NCBI RefSeq assembly: GCF_000224145.3
Contig: NC_020173.2
Coordinates: 1,665,435-1,729,434 of the forward strand
Length of the DNA: 64,000 nt
Reading direction: 5' to 3'
From: Ciona intestinalis
Taxonomy: Eukaryota; Chordata; Ascidiacea; Phlebobranchia; Cionidae
Made by a program: the position numbers and the translations under genes
In this document: in pieces, positions 1-13,300 of the stretch
Position numbering within the stretch: position 1 is the stretch's first letter
Layout of the letters: every line of letters starts with the position of its first letter
The notes under the pieces: generated by a model
Database searches by the model: none
Told to the model about the DNA's origin: nothing
The model's input: only the letters and a program-made list of their open reading frames with translations

Positions 1-78
1 TTTTAATTGTTTAACACACAATCAGGATATTTTGATATTATGTGCTAAAGGTGTCCCATCTTTTCCCACCCTACTATT
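1..78 (+). mobile_element. MITE copy, cut by window edge
   Basis: Right part only: gatattatgtgctaaagg, tgtcccatctt and ccaccctacta. Confidence 0.75.
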
Positions 79-372
79 TGTTTTGAATAAATGAATGAAA
101 TTTCCGTTTTTTTTGGTCACGATAACGAAGAACGAAAGAGTTTACACAAGCAAAAAGACGGATAGTAACGGTAAAACAACAGTTGTTAAAACACGCTTAT
201 TGATAAAAAAAGGGAAATACCGTTTTGGATAAAAGGCATGAGTGTAACTTGTATAACCGCGCGTTTCAAGGTAACTACAGTCGTAACTTAACGTGTATTG
301 CGTTACGCACACAAAATAACGAGTTCTCACACATTCTATATTTAGCTTTGTGAGTGATTATTTGTGGCAGTA

Positions 373-570
373 TATAGTAGGGTAGAGGAAGATGGGACAT
401 CTTTAGCACAGAATATCCAAATATTCCGATCGTGTTTTAAACAACAACGGTATATATGGAAGTCGCGAGGATACGGTTTTATAGTTATTTAAATTTTCGT
501 TGTTTACTTTAAAATGTGACAAGAGAATAGAATGATAAGTTGTCCCTTCTTCCCCCAGCACCGTACTATA
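373..570 (-). mobile_element. MITE (~195-bp family)
   Basis: Family features: terminal TATAGTAGGGTGGGGGAAGA with its reverse complement at the other end, TA flanks, an internal caatatcctgatcgtgtttt-like stretch and tttgtttactaccaaat. This copy opens tatagtagggtagaggaag. Confidence 0.85.
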
Positions 571-640
571 TTAGAAGGTAAACGTTACGATGGTTAACTG
601 TATAGTTTGTTTAACAGTAATTAGTAACAGTTATTAATAC

Positions 641-1702
641 CATGTGATAATCTTGCAGGGCAGTCTGAATCGGTACTGCTGCCGCGTTCACGGAGCCAAT
701 GGAATACCCATATTGAAATCCGCCGGCAAAATATGTGAGAAAGACTGACCAGAACGCCCACCATGATAACTTCTGCATTTAAAAACGAGTTAGTTTTGAA
801 TGAATATTTTTTGGTAATACTACTAATTGGATTTGTATTATCATAGTGTACTATATTATACTTACTTCAGTATACTATGGTATTATAGTAGAGTGGGGGA
901 AGACGGGACACCTTTTTTATTCTATTTCTTGACCCGTTTGGTAGTATAAATGGAACATTTAAAGAATTAAAATCGTATTCTCGCGACTCTCATATATACT
1001 GTTGTGTTTAAAATACGATTAGGATATTTGGATATTATGTGCTAAAGGTGTCCCATCTTGCCCAATAGTACTGTATACGCCAGTATATGCCTTTGTAATT
1101 TTCTAGCGAGTAAGAAATTGAAAACAAATGACCACCAACACGCACATTGCACATAAACACAGCCGTCTGCACGCTAAATATATACAATATTGTTTTGCCT
1201 CGAGGTTTGACTTCTTGTTCCTCGTTAATTTTCTATGATCTGTCAAAATTTTCTACACATCTTGGATATAGTAGGTTAGGGGAAGATGGGACACCTTTTC
1301 ATTCTATTTTCTCGTCCCATTTGGTAGTAAACAAAGAATATTCAAAGAATTATGAAACCGTATCTTCACGACTCTAATGTACCGTTGTTAATTGTATAAA
1401 TCACTATCAGGATATTTAGATATTACGTGCTAAAAGTGTCCCATCTTCCCCCAACCTACTATATTATTTTCTTTTGTTTTTTTCTGCTCTTATTATAAAC
1501 AGTGCGTGAATTTAACTGCGTCTTCAGAATTAGGCAGTCTTGTCGATTAAAAAAATTGAAAAGTTTTTCTAGTCTGTGTAATAATAACGATATAGGTTAA
1601 ATCGAAAACGATAAATTCAATACAGATTTTTTATACTTGTTTTTCTATTGATGAAGCGCTGACATTAGGAAGAATTTCCGCCATTTCCTCCAGAGGTTCC
1701 AT
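641..1702 (-). CDS. SLC2/GLUT-like facilitative sugar transporter, first two coding exons (partial, continues left of window)
   Basis: Exon 1 is 1702-1637 (22 codons, starts MEPLEEMAEIL; aagATGG start context; ends at a gtataa donor). Exon 2 is 772-641 (44 codons, acceptor tgcag, starts KLSWWAFWSVF and contains FQYGYSIGSVNAAAVPIQ). Both are phase 0 and join without a break. The second exon looks like the first transmembrane helix of GLUT-family proteins, where the F-Q-[FY]-G-Y-x-x-G-x-[IV]-N-A pattern is diagnostic; the family moves hexoses across the plasma membrane by facilitated diffusion. The remaining eleven helices must lie left of base 1. The exon 2 donor (ATG then gtatta) is weak. The intron between the exons holds two MITE copies. 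An alternative is another MFS member, but the N-terminal signature favours SLC2. Confidence 0.6.
884..1074 (+). mobile_element. MITE (~195-bp family)
   Basis: Opens tatagtagagtgggggaag; right end decayed (gcccaatagtactgta). In SLC2-like intron 1. Confidence 0.85.
1267..1463 (+). mobile_element. MITE (~195-bp family)
   Basis: Both inverted ends present (tatagtaggttaggggaag and cttcccccaacctactata). In SLC2-like intron 1. Confidence 0.9.
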
Positions 1703-2349
1703 CTTATACAAAAACTTTAGTTCTAGTATAACCTTCACTTAAAAATTTATCTTGCTAAACTACATTGACTGTTTGGCCGGTTCAATTAATAACTAAACTT
1801 TGTTTACTGAATCCGCTACGCCTCTATGGTTATACAAACATGCGAAAATTAAGGCTTTTGGTCGTCGTTTAATTAGGGCCTTCTTGAAACACAACTGCTG
1901 ACTAAGCACGTTTACTGTAATCGGCTGCGTAACCAATGAACACAAGGCGGGGTATCTATGAGTAAAGCTATACTAGCAGCGTGCGACGCTAAGTACTTGG
2001 AGACGACTACAATGACAAACCCTTTAAAATGTATGCAGCATACACTACACGGATTGTAACAGGACACCCATATGCACTAAATACGGCATCGGGTTCTTCC
2101 GCTTTGCGAGTTTAATTGGTAAAGATAAAATTGCTTTTCTGGAAATGATCAGAGGGCAATAACGTTACCAATCGATGTACCTAAATATGAAGCCCTTAAC
2201 TTTACAGCCTAACAATTTTAAATTTTTTATTACTTAAAAAAAGATATCCCCGTGGGGCGAATAAAAATGACCTGCACAATGTGTGCTGATAATTACGTCA
2301 AGCGTATTTAAATATGTGCAGGTAAAACGATGGAGTAAAAAAATATATA

Positions 2350-2533
2350 TCAAGGTGTGGGAAATGAGACAAGCTTTTTTTTTCTCTTTTCCCATTTGGT
2401 AGTAAACAAAGAATATTTTCAGAATTGTATAACTGAAGCTAAACGACTCTAAAATCGCGTTAGTATACATGTTCAAAAGTCGATCCGCAAATTAAGGTGC
2501 TAATAGTATCCCATCTTACCCCACAGTACTATA
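2350..2533 (+). mobile_element. MITE, decayed left end
   Basis: tttggtagtaaacaaagaat inside and cttaccccacagtactata at the right end. Confidence 0.75.
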
Positions 2534-3195
2534 GCCATATAAACTACATAACATATCATTTATATTTACTTGTTTTCTTAAACTACAAGCAGGAGCTTGG
2601 TTTGTTCTAACGATGTCTTGTGGGGCGTTCATTGAGTAGAGTAGATTTTATGTAAAAAGCAGGTGTTATTTTATCTAAAAACAGAAGTATTGTTTTTACA
2701 CTTTTCTTAATCAACTCGAACATAATATCGTTTTAATTAAATGCCTTATTCTGACATGGTATTTAAAAGGTGTTAAAATCACTTTTTATCTAATAAATTT
2801 TATACGTCTGTATCATTCTTTAGCCTGTTAAAACCAACGTCTATACTAACTTGGGTTAAAACGGCTGTCGTCTTGACATAATAACTTTCTGATTTTCCGT
2901 ACTATTTTGAACTTCGTTACTGTAACGTGTAACCGAAGAGACAGAAATAGGTTAATTTTTATAGCCTCTCTTTTCTAGAATTTTTTCATGTTTAACTTGT
3001 TTTTATTATTCTTCACTTCCGACTGCACCGCGTGCCCAACAAACAGTCTGGTTTGAATCTAACTGCCATAAAAAGGCCTGACGTTGCGAATGGAAGCTTT
3101 TACGCATTTGAGGTAAAAAAAGTGGTCTAGAATGCTGTGTCAAGTAAAACTGGATTAGTGTAATTTGAACAAAACATGGACCAATAAAACAGTAC

Positions 3196-3339
3196 TATAG
3201 GGTAAGATATCTCGTTTTAACAACTCTTTTAAAGTGGTGAGAATATGGTTATATATTTTTGTTAATGTGCTTTGTTTACAAGCAAATGGGACGATAAAAG
3301 AGAATGAAAACGTGGACTATCTATTGACACTCTACTATT
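3196..3339 (-). mobile_element. MITE, decayed
   Basis: tatagggtaagat at one end, tgctttgtttacaagcaaat inside and ctctactatt at the other. Confidence 0.55.
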
Positions 3340-3397
3340 GAGAAAATAGAAAAAAGCAACGAAGCGAAACTTACCATTTCATTTAACGCACCATTTT

Positions 3398-3510
3398 TGG
3401 TAGTAAACAAAGAACATTCAAAGAATTATAAACCGCATTCTCACGACTCCCATAGACCACTGTTATTTATTCAAAACACAACCAGGAAATTTGCACAGTT
3501 GTTAAACAAA
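3398..3510 (+). mobile_element. MITE internal fragment
   Basis: ttggtagtaaacaaagaaca and cacgactcccatagacca; no right end. Confidence 0.6.
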
Positions 3511-3676
3511 TTAGCACAGTTGTAGAAAACAACAACCAACGTTTATTTTCCAAAACTGCATTGTCGTGGCATGGGTAGAATCTAGGTGACATTTTAGTTA
3601 TATATATTTTTTAAATAATACAGTTATTTAGTAAAATTTTCATTAGTGCAATGCATTAAATACACAAGAAAAATGG

Positions 3677-3874
3677 TATAGTAGGATGGGGGAAGATAGG
3701 ACACTTTTTCGTTCTATTTTCTCGTCACATTTAGTAGTAAACAAAGAACATTCAAATAATTATAAAACCATATCCTCATGACTCCCATAGACCGTTGTTA
3801 ATTGCTTAAAACAAAATCAGGATATTTGGATATTCTGTGCTAAAGGTGTCCCGTCTTTCCCCACCCTATACTAT
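3677..3874 (+). mobile_element. MITE (~195-bp family)
   Basis: tatagtaggatgggggaag to ctttccccaccctatacta. Confidence 0.9.
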
Positions 3875-4319
3875 ATTAGATATATTATGTATAGTAAACG
3901 CTTTGTAGAGGAAAAGTTTAAATTCAACCTTAATTATAAAAAAATTAAACTCTGAACAAATTTATGTACAATATAGGTACAAGTAAGATTGTTGTAAAAC
4001 AGGGATGGCTAATTAGTTTTGTTGCATAATTTATCTTATTCTTCGCAGTAAAATGGTAAAAAGAAGGAAAATGTGCTTCTGCAGAAAAGTGACTACATAA
4101 TCTCGGTAAAGAAAAGTGATTTCTAAAAGGGTAAATTAAAATTGTATAGTGCAAGATTGGACAGTAATATGGTTTTGATTAAAACTAGTAAAGTGCAAGA
4201 CTTACAGGTTTTTTGATAGGAAAAAAAGTGCATAAAAAGTTGCATAACAGGCAGGAAAACCGACAGAATGCTGCGCAAATGCAGAAAAAATGCGGCCTGA
4301 ACTTTTTACAAAAAAGATA

Positions 4320-7300
4320 TTATGCGACATAGGTTGGATTGTAGTGAGAGTAATTGGTAGTTAACTCATGCAAAACCATGTCATCATTTTCGGCGCCACC
4401 TTCTGATGCTAATATAGGACGCTGGAGGCCGTATTCATGCTCAAGACCATCAGTTTGGAGCTTCGCAAAACTTACAAAGACCTAGAGTGGGAAATGATGT
4501 AGTTCAGAATAGATATTAAAAGGATGTTTGAATACAAATGAATGAATGTAACTTGCTTTATCTTCGTGTGGGCAGAAATGACAGTCGTTAAAACACAGGT
4601 GCTCTGTTTTATACATCTCGTGCCAGCTTACGGGTTACCAAGTATGGTACTTGGTGGGTATTTTTGCATACAGATTTATAACAAGTTGTTAATGTAGTAT
4701 TATGTAGACTAAACGCCACTGTATTTAACACATTATGCACTTACTGTCACTATGGATATTTATCTAAAAATAACTGTTACCTAATACTTAAATTACACTT
4801 AAAAAACAATACCCGATGATTACAAATTTACATTGACTTGTAATAGTAAACTATTTATAATTAAAAAATATGTTAATAAATGAATGCGCTTACCTCATCC
4901 AGTGTAGTTTGGCTAACAGAATAATCTTCAATATTTAATCGACTTTTGTTTCGTTCCAAAGCATCAAACAAAAATGAAAGTTTTGTGTCTTCTAGTGGGA
5001 TTTGATACTAGAAATATAATTTTAACAAAATTAAAAACTTTTTTTAAGGGGAACTTTCAAACTTGTTTTTAACTCAATGTATCACATTTCATCTTTAGTC
5101 AAAACGCTCCGGACTGTACATTTTAAGATTCATTCATGTTTTGCATTTTTGTAAGAATATTTATTTAGTTTCATATTGTAATACCCTTTTTGCATGGTAA
5201 AAAGTTAATGCGAATAACGATCCGCATTAACTCGTCATATGATAACTCGCTAACCGCGTTGTTTTGCATGGTCATTGGTTTATGCGCGTATTAGCATTGA
5301 GCTTGTTTTAGCGCAATATTGTTAAATTTAGTTTATAAAATAAGTTCTGATACTTTATGGTGCTATTACCAACAAAAACTGTAAAAATAATACCCGAAAA
5401 AGATTAGGCTCTCAAAAGTGAAACTGTACTTTCACAATACTTTTCTTTACTCGCATAATGCGAGTAATAACCAACCTTCTACAGCATCAGATGACGCGCT
5501 TATGACGTTATGCGTGTTAACTTTGTTTTTGCGAGTAAATATGCGAGTACTTACGTGCATAAAAGTGACCATGCAAAAAGGGTATTCTAGTCAGTCAACT
5601 GGTCACTTTCCGATTGATAAAACAATCAGAACTATACCATACTTCAGTGGTTCATTTAGTGTTGTCTAAATTCTCAGCTATTTATTTAAAATACAATCAT
5701 TCACAAAGGTACATATGTGGTAACTTGTTAGTGGGCACAGATGTGTGCAACAGGTCACATGCGTTATAATAATTATTCTTTGCCCCACATAGCATTGATA
5801 GATAAGTTACATTCATAGCTTCATTTCAATATAAATGTTTCAAATGCACCTGGTGTATTAATATACATGTTGATTGGCTTCTGTGGGCTCTCAGATTGCA
5901 GAAATAAGAGCTGGGCTACAATTAAACCGGACACAAAATCATCTACCTTACAAAAGTACAAATGGAAATTTAAAAAAATATCAATTTAGAATGAAATTTA
6001 CACATGATACCACTTTTAACCTTATTAAGCAGGAATGTTCAAATGATATGAGTTGCATTCTTTTTTTACTTAAATCGGCAAGCGATGTAATACACATACC
6101 GGTGCCATAAGACAAACTATTCTTTCTTTTAGAAGCCGTNNNNNNNNNNNNNNNNNNNNNNNNNNNNNNNNNNNNNNNNNNNNNNNNNNTTGGAAATGAG
6201 TTGTATTTTATTAAAACCGATATACATCGCGATTGCTTAACCCAGCAATATACAGACATATACCCTTTTTGTATGGTCATTTTTATGCGCGTAAGTACTC
6301 GCATATTTACACGCAAAAAAAAGTTAACATGCATAACGCCATAAGCGTGTCATCTGCTGTAGAAGGTTGGTTATTACCCTTTTTGCATGGTCATTTTTAT
6401 GCGCGTAAGTACTCGCATATTTACTCGCAAAAACAAAGCTAACACGCATAGCGTCATAATAAGTGTCATCTGCTGTAGAAGGTTGGTTGTTATACTCTTT
6501 TTGCATGGTAAAAAAGTTAATGCGATTAGCGATTCGCATTAACTCGTCCCATGATAACTCGCTTACCGCGTTATTTTGCATGGTCATTGGTTTATGCGCG
6601 TATCAACATTGAGTTAGCTTATTTTAGCGCAATATTGTTAAATCTAGTTTATAAAATAGGTTTTGATACTTTATGGTGCTATTACCAACTAAAAACTGTA
6701 AAAATAATACCCGAAAAAGATTAGGCTCTCAAAAGTGAAACTGTACTTTCACTATACTTTTCTTTACTCGCATAATGCGAGTAACAACCAACCTTCTACA
6801 GCAGATGACACGCTTATAACGTTATGCGTGTTAACTTTGTTTTTGCGAGTAAATATGTGAGTACTTACGCGCATAAAAGTGACCGTGCAAAAAGGGTATA
6901 ACTGCTGTTCTGGTATAAAAATGCTAACGTCTTTTGGTATGGCAAATGAAACGTTGGTTGGAATAAATCTTATCTTTCATTTTTATACAGAAAGAAGCAA
7001 ACTTTACGGATAAAAATTTCACCTGAAAACTAGTATTACTTATTTGTTTATAAAAAATATTTAATTTTTTAAAAGTAAGTGGTCCACATAAAAATGTTTC
7101 CATATTATCATTGCAAAAACTTAGTTTTAAAATGGTAAAATATTCACTTTGACCCACCATAATCATGCTACTGTGACTTTCCTTCACAATACTTGATGGA
7201 AAAGATTCTTCAACGAAAGATTTAACAAGTTCAAGGTTCCCAATGTTGCCTGCTACCTTTATTGTGATGGTGTAACCTTCTCCATATCTGTGTTTGAAAA

Positions 7301-10300
7301 GTAAATGATCACGCTAATACAAGGTGAAAATAAGTTTTTAAAAGGCTTGTATGTAAGGGTTGTGACTTTACTAGGGATGTGCCGAGCTGAGCTTGCTTTT
7401 TTGATGCTCGGCGCTCGACTAAAATTTGGACCAATTAAATGTAAATATGTTTTAACAGTAGGTGACATTTAACAATTGTTGTTTTGTTGCTATATGCTGT
7501 CTTTTCAATCTAAATATTTTTCAATCTTCACTACCAAGGTTAAATAGACAAATAAAAATAAAATAGGTAAAAAAGGTTTAAAGTATGTCTTTTATAAACC
7601 GTCCAATATCTGGATCTTTTTTATAATGCATTATATAGCACATCCTGAAGTTAAAAATACAGGGTGTTTATTACTTGCAAATACACCTAAAACTAACTCA
7701 CTAAGCAAAACCCTACCCATTGCTCAATACAAAACAGTAAACACACCTATTTTTCAGATGCTGAGGTCCTCCAATGCACTTAAAACTCCCATTGACCATG
7801 ATGGCAAGTCTTGTACAAAGCGCTTCACATTCCTCCATGCTATGGGAGGTAAGCACAATACATCTTCCTCCACTCACAGCTTCAGATATTCTACCCCAAA
7901 GGAATCTACGTGATAGAGGATCCATGCCAGCAGTTGGTTCATCCTTTTGAAATTTTTTGTTTAGAAAATATTTTTAGCTTTTTTTTTTGTTTATAGATTT
8001 AGAACATATTTATTTTTTGTCTTGATAACATATTAAAGTAAAAATTAGTTTTTAATGAGGGTTTTGAGATTTCTGTATCACTATTTTTACATCAATTAAC
8101 AATGTAGCCTACATAAAATATGTATTAATATACAATTATAAGAATTATTGACGGAAAATAATTTCCAAATCATATACTTCTTCACTTACCAAAAATACAA
8201 TAGGTGGACAACCAATAAATGCAATCGCCGCTGATAATTTCCGTTTGTTTCCACCACTGTAGGTTCCTGCTGTTTTATCTGCATACATGGTGAGTCCAAA
8301 TCTCTTTATTCCCCACTCTGCTACTCTGGAAATATCTTCAGGTGGAACGCCGCGTAACTTGGCATAAAATTCCAAATGCTCACGGCCTGAAAAATTACAA
8401 TTTGATTTGTTACAGCTTGGAAATTCACAATTTTATTTTTACAGCCTGAAATTTTACGATTTTGTATAGTGGGATGGGAGAAGAGGGGGTACTTTTAACA
8501 AGTAATATCCAAACATCCTGATGGTGTTTTAAACAAATAACAACGCCCCATGTGAGTCGTGAGGATATGGTTTTATAATTCTTTGAATGTTTTTTGTTTA
8601 CTACCAAATTGGACGAGAAAATAGAATGAATGGGTGTCCTATCTTCCCCACCCTACTACATAATTTTCCCAGCTCACCTGTAAGTAGTTGATTAAGTGCT
8701 TCAAACTGCGGGCAGTATCCGGTATTCTGTTGTACCTCCCTTATGTTATCCATGATACTTCTATCACATATCCAAGCATCCCCAGCAGTTGGAGCAATGT
8801 CTCCAGTCAGCATTTTGAATGTGGTCGTCTTACCAGCGCCGTTAACGCCCAATAAACCAAAGCATTCACCTTGTGGTACTCCAACACACATACTGCAGAA
8901 AAAAACAACGAAAAATCAAATTTGGTAAAAAAAACTACGAAAAATTAATTTGGTAAAAAAAACAACGAAAAATTAATTTGGTAAAAAAACAATGAAAAAT
9001 TAAATTTGGTAAAAAAAACTACGAAAAAATAATTTGGTAAAAAAAACAACGAAAAATTAATTTGGTAAAAAAAACAATGAAAAATTAAATTGCCTAAATA
9101 TCACTAGTCATTACTATTTAACATAGATTTAGCATTGGGGTAATGAGGCAACTTTTGCCAAAACCTCAGGTTCCCTGGTGTGCCTTACTGTAGCACCTCA
9201 CTCATATAAACATACAGAATTTTTAGATTTATTTGTTAACAATATAAACCAGCATACATAGACAGTTTCAACAGTGATATACTAAATCTTATGTAGTTTA
9301 TGTAGTTTATGTTTTTAAAGAATAAAACTTTGCAAACTAACCAGGCAGTATCTTAGTACAACCAGTCAAAAATTTGGATAATTCATTTAGCAGTTTTCAA
9401 CTATAAAAAAAGTAACAGATATTTTGAATACTTACCGATCTACAGCTAACAGTCGTTTCTTGCTTCCAACTTTCGTGTAAACTTTTGTTAAATTTTTGAT
9501 CCGTAAAATATCTGTGACATCTGATTTAAGCAACCTCTGTTTCTCTGCAGCGACGTCGTCGTCTTCCTCACTGGAGTTGTGAGGAATCTTACTCAAGTCT
9601 TCTACTTTATCACGTTTGATAAAAAATCTAAAATTGCAAATTATATAAATATTTTGTGAAATATGTGTATTTATTTCGAATATTAGGTGTTAAGCTTTGG
9701 TGTTTAGTGTTGTTTTTGTTTATATAGTAATTAATTACAACATTTTTGAGTTGTGGTGAATTTTACTCAAGTCTTCAACTTTATCACGTTTGAAGAAAAA
9801 TCTAAAATTTTAAATTATTAAATATTTTGTGAGTTGTGGTATCATGTATTTTTAAAACCGGATGTGTAGCTAGTGTATGGTATCGTGTTGTTTATACATT
9901 AATCAGTTTACAACAATTTTGGGTTGTTGGAAATTGTACTTAAGGCTTTTACTTTATCACGTTTAATGAAAAATCTAAAATTGCAAATTCTTTAAAGATT
10001 TTGCGAGGTGTGTATATGTATATTTAATACCAGAAATGTAGCTTTGGTGTATACTATCCTTTATATATTACTTTAGTTTACAGTTGTTTGTACTTTTAAC
10101 ACATTTATTACATTGGTGAAAAGTGCAAAGTAAAGTTACTATATTAGCATAATACAGTAGTGATATAATAATTTGTAAATATATATCTATATAATTAAAG
10201 CATAAAGCAGTAACAAGAAGTATACGAAATGTCACAGATATTAAATGAATGTTACTTGCTAAAATCGACAGTCGTTAAACACAGATGTTCTGTTTCATAC

Positions 10301-13300
10301 ACCTCGTGCCAGCTTACAAGTTACCACATATATGTAACTTTGTGGTGATTGTTTTTTCTGTAAGGCTGACAATTTACTAAAAACAAAGAATTTCACTGTT
10401 TCTGTACCCCAATAAAACATACACCCTACCCAAAGAAGCATAGTCAGTTACCTGTACTGTATCAATACAGTAAGAATAAAGAACACGACCCCTTCAATTG
10501 CCATCGCAAGCAAATTCCTCCCAACCAAATCAAAATCAAACGGATTTTTGAAAGAGTTTATACCTGTGTGATCATAAATTAATTTAAATTTAGACTTTTT
10601 GGCTTTTTTAAATTAAAATATAGGGCATGCATGCACTAGTATAATAATAAATGATATCACATTGTTGATAAATTTTAAAAAAATTTGATAAAGTTTAAGC
10701 CTATATTACTACACTTTTTCATAACCTAAAAATGCGGAGTGTATAAAATTAATTTATTTTCAGTCTTTAAAAACTAAAAAACGTTAGAAATGTACAAATT
10801 CAAACTTTTTTTGAAAAAGAAGGTTCATTTTCAGATTAAATAGAATCTGTTTTTAAAAACAAAAAAATATAAATTTTAAATTAAAATTTTTAGACCAAAA
10901 TAGAATTAAATAAAGTTTAAAATTTTACCAAATGCAGCATACGCATCAGCATATGCTTGGTTAATGGCCATGTCAATCAAAGCACGTCCAAGGCAGTATT
11001 GTGGAAACGCAAGGAAAATAATCTTCAATACATCGTTTACTGCAGTGAGGTTAGGGTCATCCAATAACTGGGGAACAGAGTTTCATGTTTACTAAAGTGA
11101 AAATTAAATATTGCTATTATGAGTGTAATGCAGTTGAGTTTGTGGTGTTTCATACCATGTTTTCTATTCTTTCACAACCTTTCCCCGCTATCGTTTTCTG
11201 TGATTTCTACCGTCACGACACGGTGAACCCACAGGTGCACTTTTTTCTGTAACCTTGCTCGCAACGCGTGTTTGTGTTGCAATATCTATTTACTTTTATA
11301 TTTTACATTTTTTTTAATTTTACAACATTTTTTAATTTTTTTTTTTTAATTTTAGTTTTAATTTTCCCTTTTATATTTTACAACTGTTTTAATTTCCATT
11401 TCTAATACGGTTTTTAAATAAATCTACTAAAAAAGACACAATTTTTATATGCTTAAAGATGTGCATTACTAGCTAAATAGGTTGACTCAGTTGTATGTAA
11501 ACTTTTAAATTAAATTATATTCTGTATAGGTGGGGTCCTAGGATGTGCACNNNNNNNNNNNNNNNNNNNNNNNNNNNNNNNNNNNNNNNNNNNNNNNNNN
11601 TGGTAAAAAATGTTGACATTGTAGGTGTAATACAATTGGGTCATACATTATNAGCTACAGAAGTAATTTATTTGTATCTATGCAGGCTTTCTGTTACTTT
11701 TGGGAATTTCAAAATTTATGAAACATGTAGAAAAAATTGGCTCTGGTATAAGTTTACATTCTATTCTATATGGCTAAGCTCCTATGCTGCGGCACGCTAT
11801 GGAATCCAGGAATTATGTCAGAATTTACCTATTACCCAAAGAGCTTAGATAGTAAATGCATAAAAGTAAAAAAGATATTTTTCCAATAACAGTCACATTA
11901 CATTATATAACTGACACAATAATACTTCAAGGGCGTTAATATACACCCGTACTTTTTGTGCATAAAAACTAAAGATTTACCTCGAGAATGAAAGTGGCAA
12001 TACTTGTGTTGATTCCAATGAAGAGATTAATGCAAGTCAATACAACATATGCTGTGCTTGGGACCTGGGTAAGAAAACAGAATTGAAGTCCATTTCAAAA
12101 AGGCAAATATACTTTAAAGTAATAATTAAATTTAAACTGGCAACAGTAGTTATAGTGCTTGCCTATAGACCAGAGGGTATAGAATCAAGGCTCATCATTG
12201 CTACCAAATAATCACTCACAAATTTACATATGTGGTTACTCATAAGCTGGCGTGAGGTGTTTGAACACCCGTGTTATAACGACTTTCGTTTTCCGGCCAC
12301 GCGAGGATAAAGCAAGCTACATTCATACATTCAATACAACAAATAGGTAAAAAGTGTTAAAACAACTGCCACTGCCCTAGTCTGCAAGAATAAATAAGAA
12401 TAAAATACAACCTAAGTAAAGCAAGCACAAATGTGTCATATTTTTTTAAAAACTAAAGCAAGCACAAAAATGTCATATATTTTTTTAAAACTTACTTCAA
12501 AATAAAAACTTGCTGGATACATCATGGGTGTTATAGAGAAACCATAGAGGAACAATAGACAGACGAGGCATGGGAGGTTAGATGCTGACACGTACGCGTC
12601 CGTTTGGAAACAAAGGAATATTATGATGACAATGACAGCAGGAACACTGTAGTTTAACTGGAAAAATAATTTTGCTTAAGATATAAGGAAAAGGTATGCT
12701 ATGGACACTTCATATAAAATATATATAGTAGAGTGGGGGAAAATGGGACACCTTTTTATTTTCTTGTCCAGTTTGGCTATAAACAAAGACATTCAAAGAA
12801 TTATAAAACCGTATCCTCACAACTCCCATAGACCGTTGTTAATTGTTTAAAACACGATCAGGATATTTGGACATTATGTGCTAAAGGTGTCCCATCTTCC
12901 CCCACCCTACTATATCAATAGGCTATAGAATATACAATTCATATAGAATATGAGCTTACAAAGCTGGATAAAAATGAAGCCAATAATTGTCACCTTTTTT
13001 TAACCACAAATATGCCAGCTATGAATAAAGTATTAGCCCAGTATGATGGCATTATACAAAGAATTTAATAAATATATAAATTTAAAAAATATTTTTTAAA
13101 TTAAAAATAACTTGCTTTACAGCTAAAATACATATTATAACTGATAAAGGATTTTAAAAATAGGAAATTAAAATCTTAATTGGTAAAATACATGAAAAAT
13201 ATTGGCTTTATTTTATCCATTGAAATACATTTTATAATTGATTTAATAATTTTTAAAAATGGTAAAATACATGAAGTTTAAAAAAATGGTAAAATACATG

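Larger units (their letters stand above)
1703..4319. other. Intergenic region between SLC2-like gene and ABCA gene 3' end
   Basis: No coding exon recognised. It holds three or four copies of the ~195-bp MITE (2350-2533, 3196-3339, 3398-3510 and 3677-3874) and otherwise AT-rich sequence without clear genes. The start of the SLC2-like gene (1702) and the stop of the ABCA gene (4320) face away from each other on the same strand, so its 5' part should carry the SLC2-like promoter. Confidence 0.6.

Noticed and set aside
8898..9092. Regular direct repeats suggestive of a CRISPR-like array
   Set aside because: Contiguous A-rich tandem repeat without spacers, inside an intron of a eukaryotic gene.
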